From assembly GCA_038277395.1 (NCBI GenBank), contig CM076194.1:180621232-180685231 (forward strand): a stretch of DNA of 64,000 nt. Direction: 5' to 3'. This document shows, one piece after another, positions 11,976 to 25,500 of the stretch. The notes below the pieces were generated by a model. That model did no database searches. It worked only from the letters and a program-made list of their open reading frames with translations, and had not been told where the DNA came from. The DNA comes from Dryocosmus kuriphilus (taxonomy: Eukaryota; Arthropoda; Insecta; Hymenoptera; Cynipidae). The translations under genes were made by a program, and so were the position numbers. Each line of letters opens with the position of its first letter. Position 1 is the first letter of the stretch.

Positions 11976-14900
11976 ATCTCTGGTTTCCCGCCAAAATATT
12001 CAAGATAAAGAAAAATAGTGGAGAACAAAGTTGTTAAATTAAAAAGATCTACAAATTTTGATTAGACCATTTTTTGATAAAATGCACGGTTTTTGTTTTA
12101 ATCGATAAAACGTTATTAAAAATCAATGTTTTCAAATTTCCCGCCAAACTATGCAAGATACGGAAAAATAATAACAAACAAAGTTGTTCACCTCAAAAAG
12201 TTCTACAAATCTGCTCTCTATCATTTTTTTGATCAGACGTGTAGTTTTTGAGTTATTCGTGAAATATGTTATGAAATATACAGAAAACCACTTTTCAGCG
12301 ACTAATCGGATTGGATAGTTATTGAAAAATCTGCCCGCTACTCAGGCGCATTCTCATCACGTTTCTCGCGCTCACCAATCAATGAAATTATATCTAGAAC
12401 GTAAATTTCTCCATCTTTTACACAGTTAGGCTGAAAAATGCAATTTTTGACATTCTCATCAGAGAGGGTATTAGATTTATGTAAAATTTGACTTTGGCGG
12501 ATTTCATGAAATCTCCAAGTTTTTAGAACCCGTGAGTCAGAAAAAATGTTTTTTACGACCGTGTCTGTCTGTTGTCGTCGTTTTGTCGTCGTTGTCGCGA
12601 TAACTTTCGAAGGACCAATCGGATTGGAGTGCGCTTTGGTACACTTCTTTAGGGGTAAAAAGAAAGGACGAGTTCCTTAAGCAGCGGTCTTTGACCAACG
12701 GTTATGGTTTTATCCATTAAAAACGGTTTTCACAAAATCAAAAAATCCATTTTCCGATTAAACTATGAGATACAAAAAAAATGTAATTAAGTAAAATTGT
12801 TGAACTCAAAAAAATCTAGAAATTTTGTCATAACCATTTTTTTGATAAAATGAACGGTTTTTGTTTTAATCAAGAAAACGCTATTAAAATTTAGAATCTC
12901 TGGTTTCACGCCAAAATGTTCAAGATAAAGAAAAATAGTACAGAACAAAGTTGTTAAATTTAAAAAGATCTACAAATTTTGTTTAAACCATTTTTGGATA
13001 AAATGCACGGTTTTTGCTTTAATCGATAAAACGCTATTAAAAATCAAGGTTTTCAAATTTTCCGCCAAACTATGAAAGATCCGGAAAAATAAGAATAAAA
13101 AAAGTTGTTCGCCCCAAAAACATCTACAAATTTGCTCTCTACCATTTTTTTTTTTTTTCGATCCGACGCGTAGTTTTTGAGTTATTCGTAAAATATATTA
13201 TGAAATATAAAGAAAACCACTTTTCAGCGACTAACCGGATTTGATAGTTATTGAAAAATCTGCCCGCTACTCAGCCGCATTCCCACCACGTTCTCACGCT
13301 CACCAATCAATGAAATTATATCTAGAACGTAAATTTCTTCATTTTTTACACAGTTTGGCTGACAAATGCAATTTTTACATTCTCATCAGAGAAGGTATTA
13401 GATTTATGTAAAATTTGACTTTCGCGGATTTCATGAAATCTCCACGTTTTGAGACCCCCTGAGTCAGAAAAAACGATTTTTACGACCGTGTCTGTCTGTC
13501 TGTTGTCGTCGTTGTTGTCGTCGTTTTCGTCGTCGTCGTCTGTGGTCGCGATAACTTTCGAAGGACCAATCGGATTGGAGTGCGCTTTGGTACACTTCTT
13601 TAGGGGTAAAAAGAAAGGACGAGTTCGTTAACCAGCGGTTTTTGACCAACGGTTATGGTTTTATCCATCAAAAACGGTTTTCACAAAATCAAAAAATCCA
13701 TTTTCCGGCTAAACTATGAGAGACACAAAAAAAAATGTAAGCGACCAAAATTGTTAATCACAAAAGAATCTACAAATTTTGTTAAAACCGTTTTTTGATA
13801 AAATGAACGGTTTTTGTTTTAATCAAGAAAACGCTATTAAAATTTAAAATCTCTGGTTTCCCGCCAAAATATTCAAGACAAAGATAAATAGTGGAGAAAA
13901 AATTGTTAAATCTAAACAGATCTACAAATTTTGTAAAAACTATTCTTTGATAAAATTCACGGTTTTTGATTTAATCGATAAAACGTTATTAAAAATCAAG
14001 GTTTTCAAATTTTTCGCCAAACTATGCAAGATATGGAAGAATAATAAGCAACATAGTTGTTCGCCTCAAAGAGATCTACAAATTTACTCTCGACCATTTT
14101 TTTGATCCGACGCGTAGTTTTTGAGTTATTCGTAAAATATATTATGAAATATAAAGAAAACCACTTTTCAGCGACTAATCGGATTTGATAGTTATTCAAA
14201 AATCTGCCCGCTACTCAGGCGCATTCTCACCACGTTTCTCACGCTCACCAATCAATGAAATTATATCTAGAACGTAAATTTCTTCATTTTTTACACAGTT
14301 TGGCTGAAAAATGCAATTTTTGACATTCTCATCAGAGAGGGTATTACATTTATGTAAAATTTGACTTTGGCGGATTTCATGAAATCTCCGCGTTTCAGAT
14401 CCTCTAAGTCAGAAAAAACGTTTTTTACGACCGTGTCTGTCTGTTGTCATCGTTGTCGTCGTTGTTGTTGTCGTTGTCGTCGTCGTCGTCTGTGGTCGCG
14501 ATGACTTTCGAAGGACCAATCGGATTGGAGTGCGCTTTGGTACACTTCTTTAGGGGTAAAAAGAAAGGACGAGTTCGTTAACCAGCGGTTTTTGATCAAC
14601 GGTTATGGTTTTATCCATCAAAAACGGTTTTCACAAAATCAAGAAATCCATTTTCCGGCTAAACTATGAGAGATACAAAAAAAATGTGAGAGTAAAATTG
14701 TTCATCTCAAAAGAATCTATAAATTTTGTTTAAACTATTTTTTGATAAAATGCACGGTTTTTGTTTTAATCATTAAAACGTTATTAAAAATCAAGGTTTT
14801 CAAATTTCCCGCCAAACTATGCAAGATACGGAAAAATAATAATAAAGAAAGTTGTTTGCCTCAAAAGGATCTACAAATTTGCTGTCTATCATTTTTTTGA

Positions 14901-17900
14901 TCAGACGTGTAGTTTTTGAGTTATTCGTGAAATATATTATGGAATATAGAGAAAGCCACTTTTCAGCGACTAATCGGATTGGATAGTTATTGAAAAATCT
15001 GCTCGCTACTTAGGCGCATTCTCATCACGTTTCTCGCGCTCACCAATCAATGAAATTATATCTAGAACGTAAATTTCTTCATTTTTTACACAGGTTGGAT
15101 GAAAAATGCAATTCTTGACATTCTCATCAGAGAGGGTATTAGATTTATGTAAAATTTGACTTTGGCGGATTTCATGAAATCTCCACGTTTTGAGACCCCC
15201 TGAGTCAGAAAAAATGTTTTTTACGACCGTGTCTGTCTGTTGTCGTCGTTGTTGTCGTCGTTGTCGTCGTCGTCGTCTGTGGTCGCGGATAACTTTCGAA
15301 GGACCAATCGGATTGGATTGCGCTTTGGTACACTTCTTTAGGGGTAAAAAGAAAGGACGAGTTCGTTAGCCAGCGGTTTTTGACCAACGGTTATGGTTTT
15401 ATCCATCAAAAACGGTTTTCACAAAATGAAAAAATCCATTTTCCGGCTAAACTATGAGAGATACAAAAAAAATGCAAGCGACTAAAATTGTTAACCCCAA
15501 AAGAATCTACAAATTTTGTTAAAACCGTTTTTTGACAAAATGAACGGTTTTTGTTTTAATCAAGAAAACGCTATTAAAATTTAAAATCTCTGGTTTCCCG
15601 CCAAAATATACAAGACAAAGATAAATAGTGGAGAACAAAATTGTTACATTTAAAAATATCTACAAATTTTGTAAAAACTATTCTTTGATAAAATTCACGG
15701 TTTTTGATTTAATCGATAAAACGTTATTAAAAATCAAGGTTTTCAAATTTTTCGCCAACCTATGCAAGACACGGAAGAATAATAATAAACAAAGTTGTTC
15801 GCCTCAAAAAGGTCTACAAATTTGCTCTCTACCATTTTTTTGATCCGACGCGTAGTTTTTGAGTTCTTCGTAAAATATATTATGAAATATAAAGAAAACC
15901 ACTTTTCAGCGACTAACCGGATTTGATAGTTATTCAAAAATCTGCCCGCTACTCAGGCGTATTCTCACCACGTTTTTCACGCTCACCAATCAATGAAATT
16001 ATATCTAGAACGTAAATTTCTTCATTTTTTACACAGTTTGGCTGAAAAATGCAATTTTTACATTCTCATCAGAGAAGGTATTAGATTTATGTAAAATTTG
16101 ACTTTCGCGGATTTCATGAAATCTCCACGTTTTGAGACCCCCTGAGTCAGAAAAAACGATTTTTACGACCGTGTCTGTCTGTTGTCGTCGTTGTTGTCGT
16201 CGTTGTCGTCGTCGTCGTCTGTGGTCGCGAAAACTTTCGAAGGACCAATCGGATTGGAGTGCGCCTTGGTACACTTCTTTAAGGGCTAAAAGAAAAGGAC
16301 AAGTTTGTTAACCAGCGGTTTTTGACCAACGGTTATGGTTTTATCCATCAAAAACGGTTTTCACAAAATCAAAAAATCCATTTTCCAGCTAAACTATGAG
16401 AGATATAGAAAAAATGTAAGCAAGTAAAATTGTTAACCCCAAAAGAATCTACAAATTTTGTTAAAACCGTTTTTTTATAAAATCAACGGTTTTTGTTTTA
16501 ATCAAGAAAACGCGATTAAAATTTAAAATCTCTTGTTTCCCGCCAAAATATTCAAGACAAAGATAAATAGCGGAGAACAAAGTTGTTATACTTAAAAAGA
16601 TCTACAAATTTTGTTTGAACCATTGTTTGACAAAATGCACGGTTTTTGTTTTAATCGATAAAACGTTATTAAAAATCAAGGTTTTCAAATTTCCCGCCAA
16701 ACTATGCAAGATACGGAAAAATAATAACAAACAAAGTTGTTCACCTCAAAAAGGTCTACAAATCTGCTCTCTATCATTTTTTTGATCAGACGTGTAGTTT
16801 TTGAGTTATTCGTGAAATATGTTATGAAATATACAGAAAACCACTTTTCAGCGACTAATCGGATTGGATAGTTATTGAAAAATCTGCCCGCTACTCAGGC
16901 GCATTCTCATCACGTTTCTCGCGCTCACCAATCAATGAAATTATATCTAGAACGTAAATTTCTCCATCTTTTACACAGTTAGGCTGAAAAATGCAATTTT
17001 TGACATTCTCATCAGAGAGGGTATTAGATTTATGTAAAATTTGACTTTGGCGGATTTCATGAAATCTCCAAGTTTTTAGAACCCGTGAGTCAGAAAAAAT
17101 GTTTTTTACGACCGTGTCTGTCTGTTGTCGTCGTTTTGTCGTCGTTGTCGCGATAACTTTCGAAGGACCAATCGGATTGGAGTGCGCTTTGGTACACTTC
17201 TTTAGGGGTAAAAAGAAAGGACGAGTTCCTTAAGCAGCGGTCTTCGACCAACGGTTATGGTTTTATCCATTAAAAACGGTTTTCACAAAATCAAAAAATC
17301 CATTTTCCGATTAAACTATGAGATACAAAAAAAATGTAATTGAGTAAAATTGTTGAACTCAAAAAAATCTAGAAATTTTGTCATAACCATTTTTTGATAA
17401 AATGAACGGTTTTTGTTTTAATCAAGAAAACGCTATTAAAATTTAGAATCTCTGGTTTCACGCCAAAATGTTCAAGATAAAGAAAAATAGTACAGAACAA
17501 AGTTGTTAAATTTAAAAAGATCTACAAATTTTGTTTAAACCATTTTTGGATAAAATGCACGGTTTTTGCTTTAATCGATAAAACGCTATTAAAAATCAAG
17601 GTTTTCAAATTTTCCGCCAAACTATGAAAGATCCGGAAAAATAAGAATAAAAAAAGTTGTTCGCCCCAAAAACATCTACAAATTTGCTCTCTACCATTTT
17701 TTTTTTTGAAATCCTCGATCCGACGCGTAGTTTTTGAGTTATTCGTAAAATATATTATGAAATATAAAGAAAACCACTTTTCAGCGACTAACCGGATTTG
17801 ATAGTTATTGAAAAATCTGCCCGCTACTCAGCCGCATTCCCACCACGTTTCTCACGCTCACCAATCAATGAAATTATATCTAGAACGTAAATTTCTTTAT

Positions 17901-18250
17901 TTTTTACACAGTTTGGCTGACAAATGCAATTTTTACATTCTCATCAGAGAAGGTATTAGATTTATGTAAAATTTGACTTTCGCGGATTTCATGAAATCTC
18001 CACGTTTTGAGACCCCCTGAGTCAGAAAAAACGATTTTTACGACCGTGTCTGTCTGTCTGTTGTCGTCGTTGTTGTCGTCGTTTTCGTCGTCGTCGTCTG
18101 TGGTCGCGATAACTTTCGAAGGACCAATCGGATTGGAGTGCGCTTTGGTACACTTCTTTAGGGGTAAAAAAAGAAAGGACGAGTTCGTTAACCAGCGGTT
18201 TTTGACCAACGGTTATGGTTTTATCCATTAAAAAACGGTTTTCACAAAAT
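11976..18250 (+). repeat. Array block containing a duplicated two-unit segment (offset about 4.56 kb)
   Basis: The stretch at about 11,980-13,700 reappears nearly base for base at about 16,560-18,250. Shared private features include 'AGCAGCGGTCTT', 'TTAAACTATGAGATAC' (a shortened phrase), 'CGCCAAAATGTTCAAG' and 'CAGCCGCATTCCCACC'. The shift is about 4554-4558 bp, close to five units of mixed length. One local difference is the T-run at about 13,147, which in the second copy (about 17,700) is followed by an extra GAAATCCT. This indicates a relatively recent multi-unit duplication within the array. Confidence 0.85.
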
Positions 18251-21200
18251 CAAAAAATCCATTTTCCGGTTAAACTATGAGAGATACAAAAAAAATGTAA
18301 TTAAGTAAAATTGTTCACCTCAAAAAAATCTACAAATTTTGTTATAACCATTTTTTGATAAAATGAACTGTTTTTGTTTTAATCAAGAAAACGCTATTAA
18401 AATTTAAAATCTCTGGTTTCCCGCCAAAATATTCAAGACAAAGATAAATAGTGGAGAACAAAATTGTTAAATTTAAAAAGGTCTACAAATTTTGTCAAAA
18501 CTATTTCTTGATAAAATTCACGTTTTTTGATTTAATCGATAAAACGTTATTAAAAATCAAGGTTTTCAAATTTTTCGCCAAACTATGCAAGATACGGAAA
18601 AATAATAATAAACAAAGTTCTTTGTCTCAAAAGTCTACAATTTTTCTCTCTATCATTTTTTTGATCAGACGTGTAGTTTTTGAGTTATTCGTGAAATATA
18701 TTATGAAATATACAGAAAACCACTTTTCAGCGACTAATCGGATTGGATAGTTACTGAAAAATCTGCCCGCTACTCAGGCGCATTCTCATCACGTTTCTCG
18801 CGCTCACCAATCAATGAAATTATATCTAGAACGTAAATTTCTTCATTTTTTACACAGTTTGGCTGAAAAATGCAATTTTTGACATTCTCATCAGAGAGGG
18901 TAGGTATTAGATTTATTTATAATTTGACTTTGGCGGATTTCATGAAAGCTCCAAGTTTTTAGAACCCGTGAGTCAGAAAAAATGTTTTTTACGACCGTGT
19001 CTGTCTGTTGTCGTCGTTGTTGTCGTCGTTGTCGTCGTCGTCGTCTGTGGTCGCGAAAACTTTCGAAGGACCAATCGGATTGGATTGCGCTTTGGTACAC
19101 TTCTTTAGGGGTAAAAAGAAAGGACGAGTTCGTTAACCAGCGGTTTTTGACCAACGGTTATGGTTTTATCCATCAAAAACTGTTTTCACAAAATCAAAAA
19201 ATCCATTCTCCGGCTAAACTATGAGAGATACAAAAAAAACGTAAGCCACTAAAATTGTTAACCCAAAAGGAGCTACAAATTTTGTTATAAACCGTTTTTT
19301 GATAAAATGAACAGTTTTTGTTTTAATCAAGAAAACGCTATTAAAATTTTAAATCTCTGGTTTCCCGCCAAAATATTCAAGACAAAGATAAATAGTGGAG
19401 AACAAACTTGTTAAATTTAAAAAGGTCTACAAATTTTGTTAAAACCATTTTTTGATAAAATTCACGTTTTTGATTTAATCGATAAAACGCTATTAAAAAT
19501 CAAAGTTTTCAAATTTTCCGCCAAACTATGAAAGATCCGGAAAAATAATAATAAACAAAGTTGTTCGCCCTAAAAAGATCTACAAATTTGCTCTCTACCA
19601 TTTTTTTGATCCGACGCGTAGTTTTTGAGTTATTCGTAAAATATATTATGAAATATAAAGAAAACCACTTTTCAGCGACTAATCGGATTGGATAGTTATT
19701 GAAAAATCTGCCCGCTACTCAGGCGCATTCCCACCACGTTTCTCACGCTCACCAATCAATGAAATTATATCTAGAACGTAAATTTCTTCATTTTTTACAC
19801 AGTTTGGCTGACAAATGCAATTTTTGCATTCTCATCAGAGAAGGTATTAGATTTATGTAAAATTTGACTTTCGCGGATTTCATGAAATCTCCACGTTTTG
19901 AGACCCCCTGAGTCAGAAAAAACGATTTTTACGACCGTGTCTGTCTGTCTGTTGTCGTCGTTGTCGTCGTTGTCGTCGTTGTCGTCGTTGTTGTCGTCGT
20001 TGTCGTCGTCGCCGCCTGTGGTCATGATAACTTTCGAAGGACTAATCGGATTGGAGTGCGCCTTGGTACACTTCTTTAAGGGCTAAAAAGAAAGGACAAG
20101 TTTGTTAACCAGCGGTTTTTGACCAACGGTTATGGTTTTATCCATTAAAAACGGTTTTCACAAAATCAAAAAATCCATTTTCCGGTTAAACTATGAGAGA
20201 TACAAAAAAAATGTGATTAAGTAAAATTGTTCACCTCAAAAAAATCTACAAATTTTGTCATAACCATTTTTTGATAAAATGAACGGTTTTTGTTTTAATC
20301 AAGAAGACGCTATTAAAATTTAGAATCTCTGGTTTCCCGCCAAAATATTCAAGATAAAGAAAAATAGTAAAGAACAAAGTTGTAAAATTTAAAAGGGTCT
20401 ACAAATTTTGTTTAAACTATTTTTTTATAAAATGCACGGTTTTTGTTTTAATCATTAAAACGTTATTAAAAATCAAGGTTTTCAAATTTTCCGCCAAACT
20501 ATGCAAGATAAGGAAAAATAATAATAAAGAAAGTTGTTTGCCTCAAAAGGATCTACAAATTTGCTCTCTATCATTTTTTGGATCAGACGTGTAGTTTTTG
20601 AGTTATTCGTAAAATATATTATGAAATATAAAGAAAACCACTTTTCAGCGACTAACCGGATTTGATAGTTATTGAAAAATCTGCCCGCTACTCAGGCGCA
20701 TTCCCATCACGTTTCTCACGCTCACCAATCAATGAAATTATATCTAGAACGTAAATTTCTTCATTTTTTACACAGTTTGTCTGACAAATGCAATTTTTAC
20801 ATTCTCATCAGAGAAGGTATTAGATTTATGTAAAATTTGACTTTCGCGGATTTCATGAAATCTCCACGTTTTGAGACCCCCTGAGTCAGAAAAAAACGTT
20901 TTTTTTTACGACCGCGTCTGTCTGTTGTCGTCGTTGTTGTCGTCGTCGTCGTCTGTGGTCGCGAAAACTTTCGAAGGACCAATCGGATTGGATTGCGCTT
21001 TGGTACACTTCTTTAGGGGTAAAAAGAAAGGACGAGTTCGTTAACCAGCGGTTTTTGACCAACGGTTATGGTTTTATCCATCAAAAACTGTTTTCACAAA
21101 ATCAAAAAATCCATTCTCCGGCTAAACTATGAGAGATACAAAAAAAATGTAAGCCACTAAAATTGTTAACCCAAAAGAATCTACAAATTTTGTTAAAACC

Positions 21201-22554
21201 GTTTTTTGATAAAATGAACAGTTTTTGTTTTAATCAAGAAAACGCTATTAAAATTTAAAATCTCTGGTTTCCCGCCAAAATATTCAAGACAAAGATAAAT
21301 AGTGGAGAAAAAAATTGTTAAATCTAAACAGATCTACAAATTTTGTAAAAACTATTCTTTGATAAAATTCACGGTTTTTGATTTAATCGATAAAACGTTA
21401 TTAAAAATCAAGGTTTTCAAATTTTTCGCCAAACTATGCAAGATACGGAAAAATAATAATAAACAAAGTTCTTTGCCTCAAAAGTCTACAATTTTGCTCT
21501 CTATCATTTTTTTGATCAGACGTGTAGTTTTTGAGTTATTCGTGAAACATGTTATGAAATATACAGAAAACCACTTTTCAGCGACTAATCGGATTGGATA
21601 GTTATTGAAAAATCTGCCCGCTACTCAGGCGCATTCTCATCACGTTTCTCGCGCTAACCAATCAATGAAATTATATCTAGAACGTAAATTTCTCCATCTT
21701 TTACACAGTTTGGCTGAAAAATGCAATTTTTGACATTCTCATCAGAGAGGGTATTAGATTTATGTAAAATTTGACTTTGGCGGATTTCATGAAATCTCCA
21801 CGTTTTGAGACCCCCTGAGTCAGAAAAAACGTTTTTTACGACCGTGTCTGTCTATTGTCGTCGTTGTTGTCGTCGTTGTCGTCGTCGTCGTCTGTGGTCG
21901 CAATAACTTTCGAAGGACCAATCGGATTGGAGAGCGCTTTGGTACACTTCTTTAGGGGTAAAAAGAAAGGACGAGTTCCTTAAGCAGCGGTCTTTGACCA
22001 ACGGTTATGGTTTTATCCATTAAAAATGGTTTTCACAAAATCAAAAAATCCATTTTCCGGTTAAACTATGAGAGATACAAAAAAAATGTAATTAAGTAAA
22101 ATTGTTGATCTCAAAAAAATCTACAAATTTTGTCATAACCATTTTTTGATAAAATGAACGGTTTTTGTTTTAATCAAGAAAACGCTATTAAAATTTAGAA
22201 TCTCTGGTTTCCCGCCAAAATATTCAAGATAAAGAAAAATAGTACAGAACAAAGTTGTTAAATTTAAAAAGATCTACAAATTTTGTTTAAACCATTTTTG
22301 GATAAAATTCACGGTTTTTGCTTTAATCGATAAAACGCTATTAAAAATCAAGGTTTTCAAATTTTCCGCCAAACTATGAAAGATCCGGAAAAATAATGAT
22401 AAACAAAGTTGTTCGCCCCAAAAAGATCTACAAATTTGCTCTCTACGATTTTTTTGATCCGACGCGTAGTTTTTGAGTTATTCGTAAAATATATTATGAA
22501 ATATAAAGAAAACCACTTTTCAGCGACTAACCGGATTTGATAGTTATTGAAAAA

Positions 22555-25500
22555 TCTGGCCGCTACTCAGGCGCATTCTCACCACGTTTCTCACGCTCAC
22601 CAATCAATGAAATTATATCTAGAACGTAAATTTCTTCATTTTTTTACACAGTTTGGCTGACAAATGCAATTTTTACATTCTCATCAGAGAAGGTATTAGA
22701 TTTATGTAAAATTTCACTTTCGCGGATTTCATGAAATCTCCACGTTTTGAGACCCCCTGAGTCAGAAAAAACGATTTTTACGACCGTGTCTGTCTGTCTG
22801 TTGTCGCCGTTGTCGTCGTTGTTGTCGTCGTTGTCGTCGTCGCCGCCTGTGGTCATGATAACTTTCGAAGGACTAATCGGATTGGAGTGCGCTTTGGTAC
22901 ACTTCTTTAGGGGTAAAAAGAAAGGACGAGTTCCTTAACCAGCGGTTTTTGACCAACGGTTAAGGTTTTATCCATTAAAAACGGTTTTCACAAAATCAAA
23001 AAATCCATTTTCCGGTTAAACTATGAGAGATACAAAAAAAATGTAATTAAGTAAAATTGTTCACCTCAAAAAAATCTACAAATTTTGTCATAACCATTTT
23101 TTGATAAAATGAACGGTTTTTGTTTTAATCAAGAAAACGCTATTAAAATTTAGAATCTCTGGTTTCCCGCCAAAATATTCAAGATAAAGAAAAATAGTAA
23201 AGAACAAAGTTGTGAAATTTAAAAGGGTCTACAAATTTTGTTTAAACTATTTTTTTATAAAATGCACGGTTTTTGTTTTAATCATTAAAACGTTATTAAA
23301 AAACAAGGTTTTCAAATTTTCCGCCAAACTATGCAAGATAAGGAAAAATAATGATAAAGAAAGTTGTTTGCCTCAAAAGGATCTACAAATTTGCTCTCTA
23401 TCATTTTTTGGTTCAGACGTGTAGTTTTTGAGTTATTCGTGAAATATATTATGGAATATAGAGAAAACCACTTTTCAGCGACTAATCGGATTTGATAGTT
23501 ATTCAAAAATCTGCCCGCTACTCAGGCGCATTCTCACCACGTTTCTAGCGCTAACCAATCAATGAAATTATATCTAGAACGTAAATTTCTCCATCTTTTA
23601 CACAGTTTGGCTGAAAAATGCAATTTTCGACATTCTCATCAGAGAGGGTATTAGATTTATGTAAAATTTGACTTTGGCGGATTTCAGGAAATCTCCACGT
23701 TTTGAGACCCCCTGAGTCAGAAAAAACGTTTTTTACGACCGTGTCTGTCTGTTGTCGTCGTTGTTGTCGTTGTTGTCGTCGTCGTCGTCTGTGGGTCGCG
23801 AGAACTTTCGAAGGACCAATCGGATTGGAGTGCGCTTTGGTACACTTCTTTAGGGGTAAAAAGAAAGGACGAGTTCCTTAAGCAGCGGTCTTTGACCAAC
23901 GGTTATAGTTTTATCCATTAAAAACGGTTTTCACAAAATCAAAAAATCCATTTTCCGGTTAAACTATGAGAGATACAAAAAAAAATGTAATTAAGTAAAA
24001 TTGTTGATCACAAAAAATCTACAAATTTTGTCATAACCATTTTTTGATAAAATGAACGGTTTTTGTTTTAATCAAGAAAACGCTATTAAAATTTAGAATC
24101 TCTGGTTTCCCGCCAAAATATTCAAGATAAAGAAAAATAGTACAGAACAAGGTTGTTAAATTTAAAAAGATCTACAAATTTTGTTTAAACCATTTTTGGA
24201 TAAAATTCACGGTTTTTGCTTTAATCGATAAAACGCTATTAAAAATCAAGGTTTTCAAATTTTCCGCCAAACTATGAAAGATCCGGAAAAATAATGATAA
24301 ACAAGGTTGTTCGCCCCAAAAAGATCTACAAATTTGCTCTCTACCATTTTTTTGATCCGACGCGTAGTTTTTGAGTTATTCGTAAAATATGTTATGAAAT
24401 ATAAAGAAAACCACTTTTCAGCGACTAACCGGATTTGATAGTTATTGAAAAATCTGGCCGCTACTCAGGCGCATTCTCACCACGTTTCTCACGCTCACCA
24501 ATCAATGAAATTATATCTAGAACGTAAATTTCTTCATTTTTTTACACAGTTTGGCTGACAAATGCAATTTTTACATTCTCATCAGAGAAGGTATTAGATT
24601 TATGTAAAATTTGACTTTCGCGGATTTCATGAAATCTCCACGTTTTGAGACCCCCTGAGTCAGAAAAAACGATTTTTACGACCGTGTCTGTCTGTCTGTT
24701 GTCGCCGTTGTCGTCGTTGTTGTCGTCGTTGTCGTCGTCGCCGCCTGTGGTCATGATAACTTTCGAAGGACTAATCGGATTGGAGTGCGCTTTGGTACAC
24801 TTCTTTAGGGGTAAAAAGAAAGGACGAGTTCCTTAACCAGCGGTTTTTGACCAACGGTTAAGGTTTTATCCATTAAAAACGGTTTTCACAAAATCAAAAA
24901 ATCCATTTTCCGGTTAAACTATGAGAGATACAAAAAAAATGTGATTAAGTAAAATTGTTCACCTCAAAAAAATCTACAAATTTTGTCATAACCATTTTTT
25001 GATAAAATGAACGGTTTTCGTTTTAATCAAGAAAACGATATTAAAATTTAGAATCTCTGGTTTCCCGCCAAAATATTCAAGATAAAGAAAAATAGTAAAG
25101 AACAAAGTTGTGAAATTTAAAAGGGTCTACAAATTTTGTTTAAACTATTTTTTTATAAAATGCACGGTTTTTGTTTTAATCATTAAAACGTTATTAAAAA
25201 ACAAGGTTTTCAAATTTTCCGCCAAACTATGCAAGATAAGGAAAAATAATAATAAAGAAAGTTGTTTGCTTCAAAAGGATCTACAAATTTGCTCTCTATC
25301 ATTTTTTGGTTCAGACGTGTAGTTTTTGAGTTATTCGTGAAATATATTATGGAATATAGAGAAAACCACTTTTCAGCGACTAATCGGATTTGATAGTTAT
25401 TCAAAAATCTGCCCGCTACTCAGGCGCATTCTCACCACATTTCTTGCGCTAACCAATCAATGAAATTATATCTAGAACGTAAATTTCTCCATCTTTTACA

